A stretch of DNA of 64,000 bases from Schistocerca nitens (GCF_023898315.1 NC_064622.1:165746178-165810177), one strand, 5' to 3'; positions 1 through 10,160 are shown, counted from the stretch's first letter. Numbers and translations are program-made. The notes: generated from the sequence alone by a model not told the origin.

Positions 1-1230
1 ATCTTTCAAAACAAAATTTTTATCGCATCATCAGTGTCATATACTTAATTCAAAACATAGACTTCTACATAATTATTACATGAAATAATTAGATTATCAT
101 CAATCTTAATCACTTCAAGTTCCAGTGAATCAAGATTTTCAAAATCGACAATGGTTTTCTCATCTTTTAAGCCAACTCCCACTTAAGTATTTGATATTTT
201 TAATTCATGGATTTGTGATTTAATTTCTGGGAGTTCAGCATATTGTACTGAAGTTAATTTTTTTTAGTTTTCTGGTTACAGCATGACCGACTTTCTTCCC
301 TAATCCGATGGGACTAATGACATTGTTGTCTGATCTCCTCCCCTGAATCAACCAACCAATCAAACATTGAATTCCTCGCAAATATGGTTCTCCAAAACTT
401 TGATCAAAGCTTTAATCATTTCCCCCCATTGTTTCCACATCTTGTTCAGTTTTGATTTCTGCATTCATTATTTTCACACATCTTTACTTTCTACAACTAA
501 AAAAATGAAATATCACACATAATGTTTTTCCCAAAAGTTTTCAGTCCAGTGAACAAAAAAAGGAATAATAATTTTCAATACTTATCTTTTTAATATTCCA
601 TGAGAAAGAAGTCTGTGTCACATCTACAACCCCTAGAGGCCTTATTTTGCGTAAGTTAAGCACTTTAACAAGCAATACAGTTTATGAGGCAAAATTAAAA
701 TTAAAAATTTTTACTTACTGGTTATATGCATTATTCATCGTTAATTTTGTGGGATGCCAGGCTATTAAGAATATTATTTAACAGGGGAAACATTAGTGAA
801 CAAAATATAAACGATTCAGGACACAAAGAAACAAATAAGGTGTTAATGCATAGTTCATGAGAGCACTCAGAATTGTATCCTACTCATATCAAGGCCAATG
901 CCAGAAAGAGTGGAGACAGAAAACCAATAATTCAGACATACTGATAGTCAAATGATACATGAAATTCAATCGGGGATGTACTGTAATATAAAAATACCAG
1001 TAGCTGCTGTGCTTGAATAAAATGCAATAATGATTCTAGAAAAATAGTAAGTTATGCTTTAGATATTATACGACAACGATTTTTAATCCTAAATTACAGT
1101 TCTCTCAAGTAATTAAATGTGACTTTCGCAATGTTTTAAGAGTTTTGAAGCAGGAAATGTGATACGATTTCTTGAATAGTTGATTGTGATAATTCTTTAC
1201 TCAGTTTTGCAACAAAAGTTCTGGGATTCC
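1..1230. other. AT-rich DNA without a gene
   Basis: I see no convincing reading frame. Around 255-365 there is a fragment resembling the 3' end of an insect tRNA-derived retroposon: a CCGATGGGACTAATGAC-like block followed by a CAACCAACCAAT run. The rest is AT-rich and could be decayed repeats or unique intergenic DNA. Confidence 0.4.
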
Positions 1231-1505
1231 CTTTTGCAGTCATACAAGGTGATTCAAAATTCCTATTACTGGCTTCTAGGGGCTGTAGAGGGTATTTTGA
1301 GATGAAGATTTTGTGGCGCCGGTGAGGTCGACACCAGCATCGATATGCGTTCGTCTTTGCACTCTGAGCATTGTATTTGGGCTGTGTGAGAGGAGTCAGA
1401 GGACCCTGCCATCTGTCCTAACACACCCAGCTGGAGGAATTGTAAGTGCTTGCCCTTCAGCCAGAAGCTTCTCTCCTTTGGTATTGTGCAGTCCCTGCGC
1501 CAGTC

Positions 1506-1960
1506 ATCGGTCAAATGTACAAGGTGTATTCAAAAAGTATTGGGAATTTGTTAATTTCGTGCTCTTTGTTAGTGTGATTCACACGATTTTTTGTTGTTGT
1601 GTTGGTGAAAGTATGGGGAACGTGTCTATACACTGGTAGCCATATTGGATATTGAATCAGCCGTCAATTGTTAAGAAGATTGCATGTTTTTACTTACAAG
1701 TGGCGATTGTTGATTTGTTTTAAAACTGGATCAGGGAATTTACGTTAAATTTCGCTATAGAAATGGAATAAAATGTTGCAAAGCTTTAGGTAAAATGTAG
1801 CATAAGATGAAATGATCACTAAGGAGTACTATCTACAAGTTCACCTACATTTGTGTGAAGCAGTTCGGAAAAAAAACCGCTCAGATTTGTGGCAAAACAA
1901 TTCATGGTTTTTGCGCCACAATAAAGCACCTGGTCGTAGGTTGTGTTCCAAAAACGAACA
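1506..1960 (+). pseudogene. mariner-like transposon, left-end fragment
   Basis: The segment opens with a TACAAGGTGTATTCAAAAAG block of the kind seen at mariner-type termini. It then carries decayed coding sequence whose best part, near 1812-1930, reads EYYLQVHLHL then LWQNNSWFLRHNKAP, the mariner transposase stretch around the second catalytic aspartate. In this copy the usual HHDNAP motif has become RHNKAP, so the aspartate is lost. Many frameshifts and stops interrupt it. It abuts a fragment of a second mariner family at about 1961. Both the family label and the boundary are by eye. Confidence 0.5.
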
Positions 1961-2612
1961 GCATAGAGACCGAAGTGATGATGCTTTCTGCAGGACCTGA
2001 CCATCATTTTGCAGGACAATGCTCAAGCACTTACAGTGCAAGCTGTTACTGATTTGTTTGACTGATGGGGCTGCTAAGTGCTATACCACCCACTGCACTC
2101 CCCTGACTTAAGCCCTCGTAAGTTCAACTCGATTTCTAAACTGAAGGAAACACATCACGGCATTTGCTTCAGAACTGCTACAAATTCGTCGGGCAATAGA
2201 CCGCGCCGCTAGAACTGTCAACACAACTGGCACTGCTAAGAAGGAAAAAAAAAAATGGTTCAAAAGGCTCTGAGCACTATGGGACTTAACATCTGAGGTC
2301 ATCAGTCCCGTAGAACTTAGAACTACTTAAATCTAGCTAAACTATGGACATCACACACATCCATGCCCAAGGCAGGATTTGAACCTGCGACCGTAGCGGT
2401 CGCGCGGTTCCAGACTGAAGCGCCTAGAACCGCTTGGCCACACTGGCCGGCGACTGCTAAGAGTATCCTACGACATCCACATCACTGGCAATGGGTTATA
2501 CACAACGGTGGTGACTTTGAAAGCCAGTAAAACTTTGAAACACGTATCTATTTTGTACGAGCTGTACTGTAAATAAAGAGTTGCCACTATTAAAGTTCCA
2601 ACCCTCGTAGAT
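1961..2612 (+). pseudogene. mariner-like transposon, C-terminal half and right end
   Basis: Split reading frames give QDNAQALTVQAVTDLF and then a decayed YHPPYSPDLSP-like stretch, the second and third catalytic-region blocks of mariner transposases. The 3' end near 2580-2612 is, in reverse complement, a TACGAGGGTTGGAACTTTAA type terminus seen on mariner elements. Stops and frameshifts are frequent. A SINE-I has inserted into it and duplicated its target, so the two halves of the remnant lie at 1961-2241 and 2453-2612. The left inverted repeat of this family is absent. Confidence 0.55.
2242..2452 (-). mobile_element. SINE-I copy with target duplication
   Basis: Read on the minus strand it starts GCCGGCCAGTGTGGCC, has a tRNA-like A box (TGGCCAAGCGGT) and B box (GGTTCAAATCC), continues with the conserved body and ends in an A-rich tail. 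The 10-bp direct repeat ACTGCTAAGA flanks it at 2232-2241 and 2453-2462, the mark of LINE-driven retroposition. It interrupts a mariner remnant, so it is the younger of the two. Confidence 0.9.
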
Positions 2613-2716
2613 AATTTTTCACGTTGGAGGAATAACGTGTCTGTTTTCTTGGGAAAGACTCAATACGTTGACGAATGAACATATTAATTTCAGCAGGCTT
2701 TGAATTATGTGTGTGT

Positions 2717-2748
<32 letters not shown>

Positions 2749-3207
2749 TCTTAAATCAACTGCAGATTTACCGGTTATCAAAAATTCTTTTAGACGATGG
2801 AGTCTACTGTCAACATTAGACTATAGAAGGCTACAAATACCTTCTGGTAGACATCCTTCCTTTCCTCACTGACTATGGTGGACTACTACGCTTAACAAAT
2901 GATACATTTTAAGACGGACGAAGTCTTTGTACATTGTTAAAGGCGACGAGACCTTGTTAGTATATACCATGTTCGTCTTTGCTCTTGAAACCATTAACTC
3001 TAGTTAACCGACTGCGAGTAAGAAAATAAAACGGCATATTGCTCTGCACAGAAATATTGTTTTAAATTGTATACAAGCAGAAAGAATATACTTGGAAGAA
3101 AGTATTAGTCTAGAGGTCATAGTTAGAATTGACTGTCAGAAACAAAACGAAACTACACATTTTCACAGTATGGTATTTTCTTTCTCACATTCGGTCTGAA
3201 GAGAAGA
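2613..3207. other. intergenic DNA with T30 run; likely holds LINE-A 5' UTR
   Basis: There is no gene. A 30-base T run lies at 2718-2747, preceded by a short GT run. The 5' end of LINE-A must lie somewhere before 3208, but I could not fix it because no target duplication is visible. Confidence 0.4.
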
Positions 3208-3237
3208 TTGCATTGTTGTTTAAAACATACATTCAAG

Positions 3238-4860
3238 ATGGCGTCACGTGTGGAAGTAATAATAAATCGTTCTCCAGAAATTGACTTAAAAGTATCAGTT
3301 AGCTGTTTATATTGTAGCGAAATTGTTCGTAAAGGTGTCAAACTTTGTTCTATGAGACAAATTTGGTGTCATACGAAATGTATTGCAGAAGTAAATTTGG
3401 AAAACTCGGACTGTAATTGCGGCGTAGTGACTTGTAACAGACGCCGAGCCGCAACAGAAATGGTATATTCTGGTGTTGAAGATTGTGTAGCGAGTGCATT
3501 GCAGCGTGATCTTGAATTTAGCAAAAAATACGCATCAGTGCTTCTCAACATGCTTAAGTATATCTCAAGCAGTTCTCATTGTAACGGCATACTAACAGAA
3601 ACTAGCCGTGACTTTGAAATACCTAAAAAGTTCCGCTCCAAATCTGGTGAAACAGTGTACAAAGTACCGTTGCAGAATCGTTTTGATGCCTTGTATCCAG
3701 GCACAAACACGATAGGCCGCGAAACGTGTGAACTAAACAAACATTCACAAGAAAAGTGCATAAACACAATTTCTGAGTGCAATGAAACACAAGACTGTTA
3801 CACAACTGTACAGACTGATGTAAACACAGTAGGGCTAGCGGAAGAAACGTGTGAAGTGAACAAATTCAAAATTGATAAATGCATTATCGGAAGAACGAAG
3901 ACGAAAAAGTGTTATAAACGTACAAAAGTAACAGTTTACTCTGATAACCATGGACGAAATCTTGCAGAAATATTGCGTGCTGAACACAATGTGATAGCGT
4001 GTGGATATGTTAAACCAGGGGCTCCTATACAGGAAGTAGCTAAAAACATTGAGCAAGACATATTACAAAACAAAAATCGGCGCATTGTACTGATTGCGGG
4101 CGCAAACGATGTGTATAGGAATGAACTGGCAACTGCAGTCCGCAACCTAAAGAAAACTCTTCATGCTACCGAAAAGGACACAGTGATAGTAACAGGAATA
4201 CCTCATAGGCATGATCTCATACCCAATTCTTGCGTAAATTTAGAAATTAAAAAAGCAAACAGGCAATTCCAGAAAATCTGTAAAGCCTACTCAAATGCCT
4301 ATTTTCTCAGTGTGAATTTTCTTCAGAGATGCAGCTACACAAATCATGGAATGCACCTAAACAGAAGAGGCAAAAGACTGCTCAGTGAAAAAATCAGTGA
4401 AACTTTAGACAAACTCAACATGCAAGACGACTTTTTAACTGAAACTGTTATGCCACTGGACTTTCATGCAGAAAGCAATGGTGACCAAAACACACATTCA
4501 AAGGAGGTTACAGCAGAATTAGCCGCCATCCCAGGCTATCCCAATAGCAAAAACGATGAAAACTCAACACTAGTAGAAGTAAGAGTAACATCAACAAAAA
4601 TAGAGGCAGAAACACCAGCACAACTGCCACCAGTGTCACTAAAAGCAGCAGTACCAGAAACAGCAGACACAGCACCGTCAGCAGCAGCACAATCAACAGA
4701 AGCAGTACAGACAACAGGAGCAGCAGCAGTTCCAACATCAGCAGTGGCAGAAAAGTACACAACCTCACATGGAGCAACAAGCAGACGGAAGAGAGTGCCT
4801 CCCTCCCATCTGCAAGATTTTTTAGTCACAAGCATGATGAAAAAGAAACCTCCAAGATAA
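3238..4860 (+). CDS. LINE-A ORF1: PHD-like zinc finger plus SGNH/GDSL esterase
   Basis: This is the nucleic-acid-binding accessory protein of the retrotransposon. The frame is open from 3208, but the ATG at 3238 sits in AAGATGGCG, a better initiation context, giving 540 residues. Near the N terminus a Cys/His cluster (CLYC, then WCHTKC, then CNCGVVTC) resembles a PHD-type finger. The middle holds an SGNH esterase: block I around VYSDNHGRNL, where SDN replaces the usual GDS, block III GAND, and block V GMHLNRRGK with the catalytic-type His. The last 100 residues are rich in Ala, Thr and Ser, from CAG/ACA-like repeats, and end in a basic tail. There are no internal stops. In this family the esterase serine is often replaced, so whether it is catalytic is unknown. 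Confidence 0.8.
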   Translation: MASRVEVIINRSPEIDLKVSVSCLYCSEIVRKGVKLCSMRQIWCHTKCIAEVNLENSDCNCGVVTCNRRRAATEMVYSGVEDCVASALQRDLEFSKKYASVLLNMLKYISSSSHCNGILTETSRDFEIPKKFRSKSGETVYKVPLQNRFDALYPGTNTIGRETCELNKHSQEKCINTISECNETQDCYTTVQTDVNTVGLAEETCEVNKFKIDKCIIGRTKTKKCYKRTKVTVYSDNHGRNLAEILRAEHNVIACGYVKPGAPIQEVAKNIEQDILQNKNRRIVLIAGANDVYRNELATAVRNLKKTLHATEKDTVIVTGIPHRHDLIPNSCVNLEIKKANRQFQKICKAYSNAYFLSVNFLQRCSYTNHGMHLNRRGKRLLSEKISETLDKLNMQDDFLTETVMPLDFHAESNGDQNTHSKEVTAELAAIPGYPNSKNDENSTLVEVRVTSTKIEAETPAQLPPVSLKAAVPETADTAPSAAAQSTEAVQTTGAAAVPTSAVAEKYTTSHGATSRRKRVPPSHLQDFLVTSMMKKKPPR

Positions 4861-4880
4861 GTAACATTAAATCTCTAACA

Positions 4881-5912
4881 GTGCTTCACCAAAACATTCA
4901 GAGTATAAAAGGCAAAGTGCAACAGCTAGAAGTTGAGTTACAATCCTTAGACAGTCCAGTTATCTGCATCACAGAGCACTGGTGCAAAGTCAATGAAATT
5001 CAATACATAAATTTGCCCTCATATGTACTAGCTTGTTCTTATTGCAGAAACTCAATGAAAGGTGGAGGATCATGTATTTTTGTTAAGAGTGGTATTTCAT
5101 TTAAAGTCAGGAATGATATTATCCTACTAAGTGTAGACAAGCATTTTGAAGTGTCAGCAGTAGAGATACCAGCTGTAGATATGCCCAAAAAACTAATTGT
5201 ACTATGTGTATACCGTTCTCCCAGTGGTGATTTAGAAACATTCTTTTCAAAACTTATGCAAAGCCTAGAACAAGTGTCATCCCTGAAAAGTAATATACTC
5301 TTGTGTGGTGACTTAAACATTAACACAGCTAAGGCAGATGAAACCAGTAACACTTTTCTGAATATTCTGAATAGTTTTGGCATGTCCTCTTTAGTTAATT
5401 GTGCAACAAGAATAACCAAACACTCAACATCTACCATTGACCATGTAGCTACAGATATAGGTGGGGAAAACTGTGTCATAACTGTCAAAAATCTTGGACT
5501 GTCAGATCATTTATGCCAAATCATAAAAGTAAAAGCTTCTGTAGAAAAACCAGTAAACCTCCACATGTTTAAAAGAGTCTACTCAGACGCAGCAATACAA
5601 AAATTTTGCTTACAATTAAGACATGAAAGATGGGAAGAAGTATATTCAGAAAATAATGTGAATCAGAAATTCTCCAAATTCATGTCGGAGTTTAAGATAA
5701 TATTCGAAGAAGCCTTCCCCAAAGCACTAAGTTCTACTGGAACATCCACCAAAAATAAGTGGATTACCACAGGAATTAGAAAATCTGCCCAAACTTTTAA
5801 ATACCTAAACTCTATAAAAAACAACAACAGTGATCCAGATTTTCTTCATTACTACAGAAACTACAAAAAATCTATAGGAAGGTGCTCAATGTTGCAAAAA
5901 AAAGGCCAATGA
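4881..5912 (+). CDS. LINE-A ORF2, endonuclease part (frameshifted)
   Basis: This is the apurinic-like endonuclease that nicks target DNA for target-primed reverse transcription. The catalytic blocks are visible in order: HQNIQS (Asn), ITEHW (Glu), VYRSPSGD, LLCGDLNI (Asp and Asn), TSTIDHVAT (Asp) and LGLSDH (Asp, His). No ATG lies near the N terminus. The listed start is a GTG, and the same frame stays open upstream across the ORF1 stop for at least 110 bp, so how ORF2 begins translation is unclear. The frame ends early at 5912, directly after an eight-A run (5896-5903). One base too many there would explain it, because the protein continues in another frame at once. It is in effect one ORF2 broken by a single indel. 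Confidence 0.8.
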   Translation: MLHQNIQSIKGKVQQLEVELQSLDSPVICITEHWCKVNEIQYINLPSYVLACSYCRNSMKGGGSCIFVKSGISFKVRNDIILLSVDKHFEVSAVEIPAVDMPKKLIVLCVYRSPSGDLETFFSKLMQSLEQVSSLKSNILLCGDLNINTAKADETSNTFLNILNSFGMSSLVNCATRITKHSTSTIDHVATDIGGENCVITVKNLGLSDHLCQIIKVKASVEKPVNLHMFKRVYSDAAIQKFCLQLRHERWEEVYSENNVNQKFSKFMSEFKIIFEEAFPKALSSTGTSTKNKWITTGIRKSAQTFKYLNSIKNNNSDPDFLHYYRNYKKSIGRCSMLQKKGQ

Positions 5913-7722
5913 TAGACTAATAAATCTAGCTAAAAATAAAAGTAAAGCTACATGGACTATAGTGAAACAAGAGACAGGAACAGCAACACAAAGGCAAATA
6001 AACACCCAAATCAGGAACAAAGAAAACCTAACAAGTACCCCAAAAGAACTAGCAAACTTTGTTAATTCTTACTTTAGTAGTATAGCTACAAAGGTACAGG
6101 AAAATTTTTCAAAATCTCATAATCCACAAACACGGGAATATACATCAAATTCAATGGTATTGCTACCCACTACTGAGGAAGAAGTATGTAATGTGGTAAG
6201 GAAATTAAAGAGCAAAAATTCAGCAGGTTTAGATGAAATTCCAATGTCAGTGCTGAAAAAATGCATAAATAGTATCAAAGCCCCCCTAACCAATATCATA
6301 AATGAATCTTTCAAAGCCGGTTGTTTCCCTGATTATCTGAAACATGCAAAAATTTTACCTCTACACAAAAAAGATGATGTAGAAAACATTGATAACTACA
6401 GGCCAATTGCCCTACTGTCATCATTTTCCAAAATAATAGAGTCCATAATGAAGAACAGACTTATGAGCTATCTAAACAAATACAACCTTCTTTCAAATGA
6501 CCAATTTGGTTTCAGACCAGGCAGAGATACAGAAATGGCAATAGCACATTTCACTAAAGTGGTTTTAGAAGCAGTGGATGAAGGCAACTATGTATCTGGC
6601 ATATTCCTTGACCTGTCAAAGGCCTTTGATACAGTTGACCACCAGAATCTATTACTTAAGTTAGAAGCACTAGGAGTAAGAGGGGTAATCAACAAATGGT
6701 TCCATTCATACCTAAAAAATAGAGTACAGTGGGTAGAGATCTCGCATGTCTCCAGTAGATCAAAGTTCATAGAAAAACACCTGTCAGATCCACAACATAT
6801 TAATATTGGGGTCCCTCAGGGAAGTGTGCTGGGTCCGGTGTTGTTCTTGATTTATATAAATGACTTTCCACAATATATCCGACATGGAGAGAAGATATTG
6901 TTTGCCGATGACAGCAATATTATAATCACCAGTGAGACATCAGCACAAATGTTGGAAAATTGTAATGAATCACTGAAAGATGTCTACAAATGGTCTACAG
7001 AGAATAAAGTGACCTTAAATATTAAGAAAACAAATAGCATACGCTTTAGAATAAACAGAAAAAACAGTCCCCTAAAGTTAAAGCTACATAACACCTCTGT
7101 AGACGAAGTGCCCGCCACAAAATTCCTAGGGTTGCATATTGACAGCCAGCTTAGGTGGAGTGAACATGTTAAAAAACTCACAAAAAAGATATCTACAACG
7201 TGTTACGCACTTAGAGTTCTCTCCTCAGTATGCAGCGATGAATGTCTAAGAACTGTATATTTTAGCTATGTACATTCAGTCATAAGCTATGGGATAATTT
7301 TCTGGGGAAATAATGTACTCAACTTACAAACAGTTTTTAAAGTGCAGAAGAGAGCAGTGAGAATTATAACTAAAAGCAGTAAGTGGGCTCACTGCAGAGA
7401 ACTATTCAAAATACTTGGTATTCTAACTGTTCCCCGTTTATTTATGTTCCACACTATAGTATATATAAAGAAAAATATAGTGAATTATAGTACAAACAGC
7501 ATTTTACACAGCTATAGCACAAGAACAAGCCACTGCCTTCATCTAGATAGGAGAAACAAGCATAAGACCCAAAAAAGTTTCTTGTATCAGGGTGTAAAAT
7601 TGTACAACAAGGTGCCACAGGAAATCAAAGAAATTAACATCATGTACTGTTTCAGAAAAACTCTTAAACTGTATTTTCAGGAACACTGTTTTTACACAGT
7701 AAGTGAATATTTAAATGTTTGA
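5913..7722 (+). CDS. LINE-A ORF2, reverse transcriptase part
   Basis: This continues the endonuclease frame after the A8-run frameshift. The conserved sequence begins at once (from about 5915), and the first ATG is at 5962. The reverse transcriptase blocks are clear: SAGLDEIPMSVL, NYRPIALLSSFSKI, NDQFGFRPGRDT, FLDLSKAFDTVDH, GVPQGSVLGPVLFL, and the catalytic box LFADDSNI with its two aspartates. The thumb region has TKFLGLHID, and a C-terminal domain follows. The frame then has no stop until TGA at 7720-7722. An essentially intact 586-residue frame argues for a young copy. The next frame (LINE-B) overlaps this stop by 8 bp. Confidence 0.85.
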
Positions 7723-9712
7723 ATGTAATTTAAGTGACATAATGACATTGTATTGTAATGCCAAGAAAGGAAGGAAAATATATTTGCTTAACAAGAGTGA
7801 TAGGGCACAAATCGCAGAATATCTGAGTGACCACCATCAAACGTTCATTTCTGAGGAAGAGGATGTGGAACAAAAATGGAAAAAATTCAGAAACATCGTC
7901 CAGTACGCCTTAGATAAGTTCGTACCGACTAAGGTCCAAAGCGAGGGGAAAGATCCACCGTGGTATAACAATCATGTACGAAAGGTACTACGGAAACAAA
8001 GAAAGCTTCATCATAGGTTTAAGAGTAGTCGAATCATAGCTGATAAGGAAAAGCTGAACGAAGCGAAAAAGAGCGTAAAGAGAGCAATGAGAGAAGCATT
8101 CAACGAATTCGAACATAAAACATTGGCAAACAATCTAAACAAGAACCCTAAAAAGTTTTGGTCATATGTAAAATCGGTAAGCGGATCTAAATCCCCTATT
8201 CAGTCACTCGTTGACCACGATGGCACCGAAACAGAGGACGACCGAAGAAAGGCAGAAATACTGAATTCAGTGTTCCGAAACTGTTTCACTGCGGAAAATC
8301 GTAACACGGTCCCTGACTTCAGCCGTCGCACGGACGCCAAAATGGAAAATATTGAAATAAACGATATCGGAATTGAAAAACAACTGCTATCACTTAGTAG
8401 CGGAAAAGCATCCGGACCAGACGAGATACCCTTAAGATTCTACAGTGATTATGCTAAAGAACTTGCCCCCTTTCTATCAGCAATTTATCGTAGATCTCTG
8501 GGAGAACGTAAAGTACCTAGCGACTGGAAGAAAGCGCAGGTCGTTCCCATTTTCAAGAAGGGTCATAAATCAGATGCGAATAATTATAGGCCTATTTCGC
8601 TTACGTCAATCTGTTGTAGAATAATGGAACATGTTTTATGTTCTCGTATTATGACGTTCTTAGATAATACAAATCTCCTTCATCATAACCTTTTTGGATT
8701 CCGCAAACAGAGATCATGTGAAACTCAGCTCGCCCTATTTGTCCAAGAAATTCACAGTGCCGTAGACACTGGCGAGCAGATTGATGCCGTATTCCTGGAC
8801 TTCAGGAAGGCATTTGATACGGTTCCGCACTTACGTTTAGTGAAAAAAATACGAGCTTACGGAATATCGGACCAGGTTTGTGATTGGATTCAGGATTTCC
8901 TAGAAGAAAGAACACAACATGTCATTCTTAACGGTTCAAAATCTGCAGATGTAGAGGTAATTTCGGGAGTACCGCAAGGAAGCGTGATAGGACCTTTATT
9001 GTTTACAATATACATAAATGACTTAGTTGACAACATCGGTAGCTCCGTGAGGCTATTTGCAGATGACACGGTTGTCTACAAGAAAGTAGCAACATCAGAA
9101 GACTCATACGTACTCCAGGAAGACCTGCAGAGGATTAATGAATGGTGCGACAGCTGGCAGCTTTCCCTAAACGTAGATAAATGTAATATAATGCGCATAC
9201 ATAGGGGCAGAAATCCATTCCAGTACGATTATGCCATAGGTGGTAAATCATTGGAAGCGGTAACGACCGTAAAATACTTAGGAGTTACTATCCGGAGCGA
9301 TCTGAAGTGGAATGATCACATAAAACAAATAGTGGGAAAAGCAGGCGCCAGGTTCAGATTCATAGGAAGAATTCTAAGAAAATGTGACTCATCGACGAAA
9401 GAAGTAGCTTACAAAACGCTTGTTCGTCCGATTCTTGAGTATTGCGCATCAGTATGGGACCCTTACCAGGTTGGATTAATAGAAGAGATAGACATGATCC
9501 AGCGAAAAGCAGCGCGATTCGTCATGGGGACATTTAGTCAGCGCGAGAGCGTTACGGAGATGCTGAACAAGCTCCAGTGGCGGACACTTCAAGAAAGGCG
9601 TTACGCAATACGGAGAGGTTTATTATCGAAATTACGAGAGAGCACATTCCGGGAAGAGATGGGCAACATATTACTACCGCCCACATATATCTCGCGTAAT
9701 GATCACAACTAA
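7715..9712 (+). CDS. LINE-B reverse transcriptase, fused to a LINE-A leader
   Basis: The open frame has 665 residues. About the first 16 come from LINE-A 3' UTR. LINE-B itself begins near GRKIYLLNKSD, the linker between endonuclease and reverse transcriptase in CR1/Jockey-type LINEs, so its endonuclease and ORF1 are missing. The domain blocks are complete: SGPDEIPLRFY, NYRPISLTSICCRI, HNLFGFRKQRSC, FLDFRKAFDTVPH, GVPQGSVIGPLLF, LFADDTVVYK (catalytic Asp pair) and VKYLGVTI. The C-terminal part reads LVRPILEYCASVWDP. The sequence is clearly a different family from LINE-A and less AT-rich. The lack of stops shows the insertion is recent. It probably makes no useful protein from this locus. Confidence 0.85.
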   Translation: MFECNLSDIMTLYCNAKKGRKIYLLNKSDRAQIAEYLSDHHQTFISEEEDVEQKWKKFRNIVQYALDKFVPTKVQSEGKDPPWYNNHVRKVLRKQRKLHHRFKSSRIIADKEKLNEAKKSVKRAMREAFNEFEHKTLANNLNKNPKKFWSYVKSVSGSKSPIQSLVDHDGTETEDDRRKAEILNSVFRNCFTAENRNTVPDFSRRTDAKMENIEINDIGIEKQLLSLSSGKASGPDEIPLRFYSDYAKELAPFLSAIYRRSLGERKVPSDWKKAQVVPIFKKGHKSDANNYRPISLTSICCRIMEHVLCSRIMTFLDNTNLLHHNLFGFRKQRSCETQLALFVQEIHSAVDTGEQIDAVFLDFRKAFDTVPHLRLVKKIRAYGISDQVCDWIQDFLEERTQHVILNGSKSADVEVISGVPQGSVIGPLLFTIYINDLVDNIGSSVRLFADDTVVYKKVATSEDSYVLQEDLQRINEWCDSWQLSLNVDKCNIMRIHRGRNPFQYDYAIGGKSLEAVTTVKYLGVTIRSDLKWNDHIKQIVGKAGARFRFIGRILRKCDSSTKEVAYKTLVRPILEYCASVWDPYQVGLIEEIDMIQRKAARFVMGTFSQRESVTEMLNKLQWRTLQERRYAIRRGLLSKLRESTFREEMGNILLPPTYISRNDHN

Positions 9713-9874
9713 AAGATCCGAGAAATTAGAGCAAATACGGAGACTTACAAGCAGTCGTTCTTCCCACGCACAATTCGTGAATGGAACAGGGAAGGGGGGA
9801 TCAGATAGTGGTACAATAAGTACCCTCCGCCACACACCGTAAGGTGGCTCGCGGAGTATAAATGTAGATGTAGA
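7762..9874 (+). mobile_element. LINE-B, 5'-truncated insertion inside LINE-A 3' UTR
   Basis: Left junction: LINE-A 3' UTR stops near 7760. Right junction: LINE-B ends with TATAAATGTAGATGTAGAT at 9874, and LINE-A-like UTR (TCTGTAAATGTATA) resumes. The flanking TGTAATG and TGTAAATG may be an imperfect short target duplication. A 5' truncation in the endonuclease-RT linker is typical of aborted target-primed reverse transcription. Older relatives of LINE-B lie at 13855-13990 and 22005-22225. Confidence 0.75.
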
Positions 9875-10160
9875 TTCTGTAAATGTATAACAAGCTGCAC
9901 AGGACATCAAAGAAATTAACAACATGTACTGTTACAGAAAACCCTTAAAATATATTTTCAGGAACACTGTTTCTAAACAATAAGTGAATATTTAATTGTT
10001 GAATGTAAGTGATAAATGTCATTGTATTTGTATACTCTGTAAATGCATATAAAAGTGTCAATGTATCTGCAAAAATCACTGTATCCAAACTGACAACATC
10101 CATACATTGCAAAATGTCTACGGATGGCTAATCAAATAAATAAATAAATAAATAAATAAC
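9875..10160 (+). repeat. second copy of LINE-A 3' end plus (AAAT)n tail
   Basis: From 9890 the sequence repeats the last part of LINE-A ORF2 and its UTR (compare 7607-7760), with roughly 10-15% differences and a frame-breaking indel. It then continues with UTR not present after the first copy, up to AAATAAATAAAT at 10134-10159. The divergence is too high for a target duplication made when the intact LINE-B arrived. An older tandem duplication carried by the LINE-A family, with LINE-B landing in the first unit, explains it better. Confidence 0.7.

Larger units (their letters stand above)
3208..10160 (+). mobile_element. LINE-A, CR1/L2-like non-LTR retrotransposon with nested LINE-B
   Basis: The order is ORF1 (zinc finger, esterase), ORF2 (endonuclease, reverse transcriptase), 3' UTR, and an (AAAT)n tail at about 10134-10159. 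An ORF1 with a PHD-like finger plus an SGNH esterase is known from the CR1/L2 part of the Jockey group. The unit is not simple. At about 7760 its 3' UTR passes into a truncated LINE-B. After LINE-B ends (9874) there is a short resumption of LINE-A 3' UTR, then a second, diverged copy of LINE-A's 3'-terminal region starting at 9890. The start given is the first ORF position; the true 5' end is upstream and unresolved. Confidence 0.8.

Noticed and set aside
4508..4835. Leucine-rich and other minus-strand frames opposite LINE-A ORF1
   Set aside because: Antisense shadows of the CAG/ACA-rich end of ORF1.
9890..10050. The second LINE-A 3' end as a long target duplication of LINE-B
   Set aside because: It is about 10-15% diverged, whereas LINE-A ORFs and LINE-B are almost undamaged, so the duplication must be older than the LINE-B insertion.
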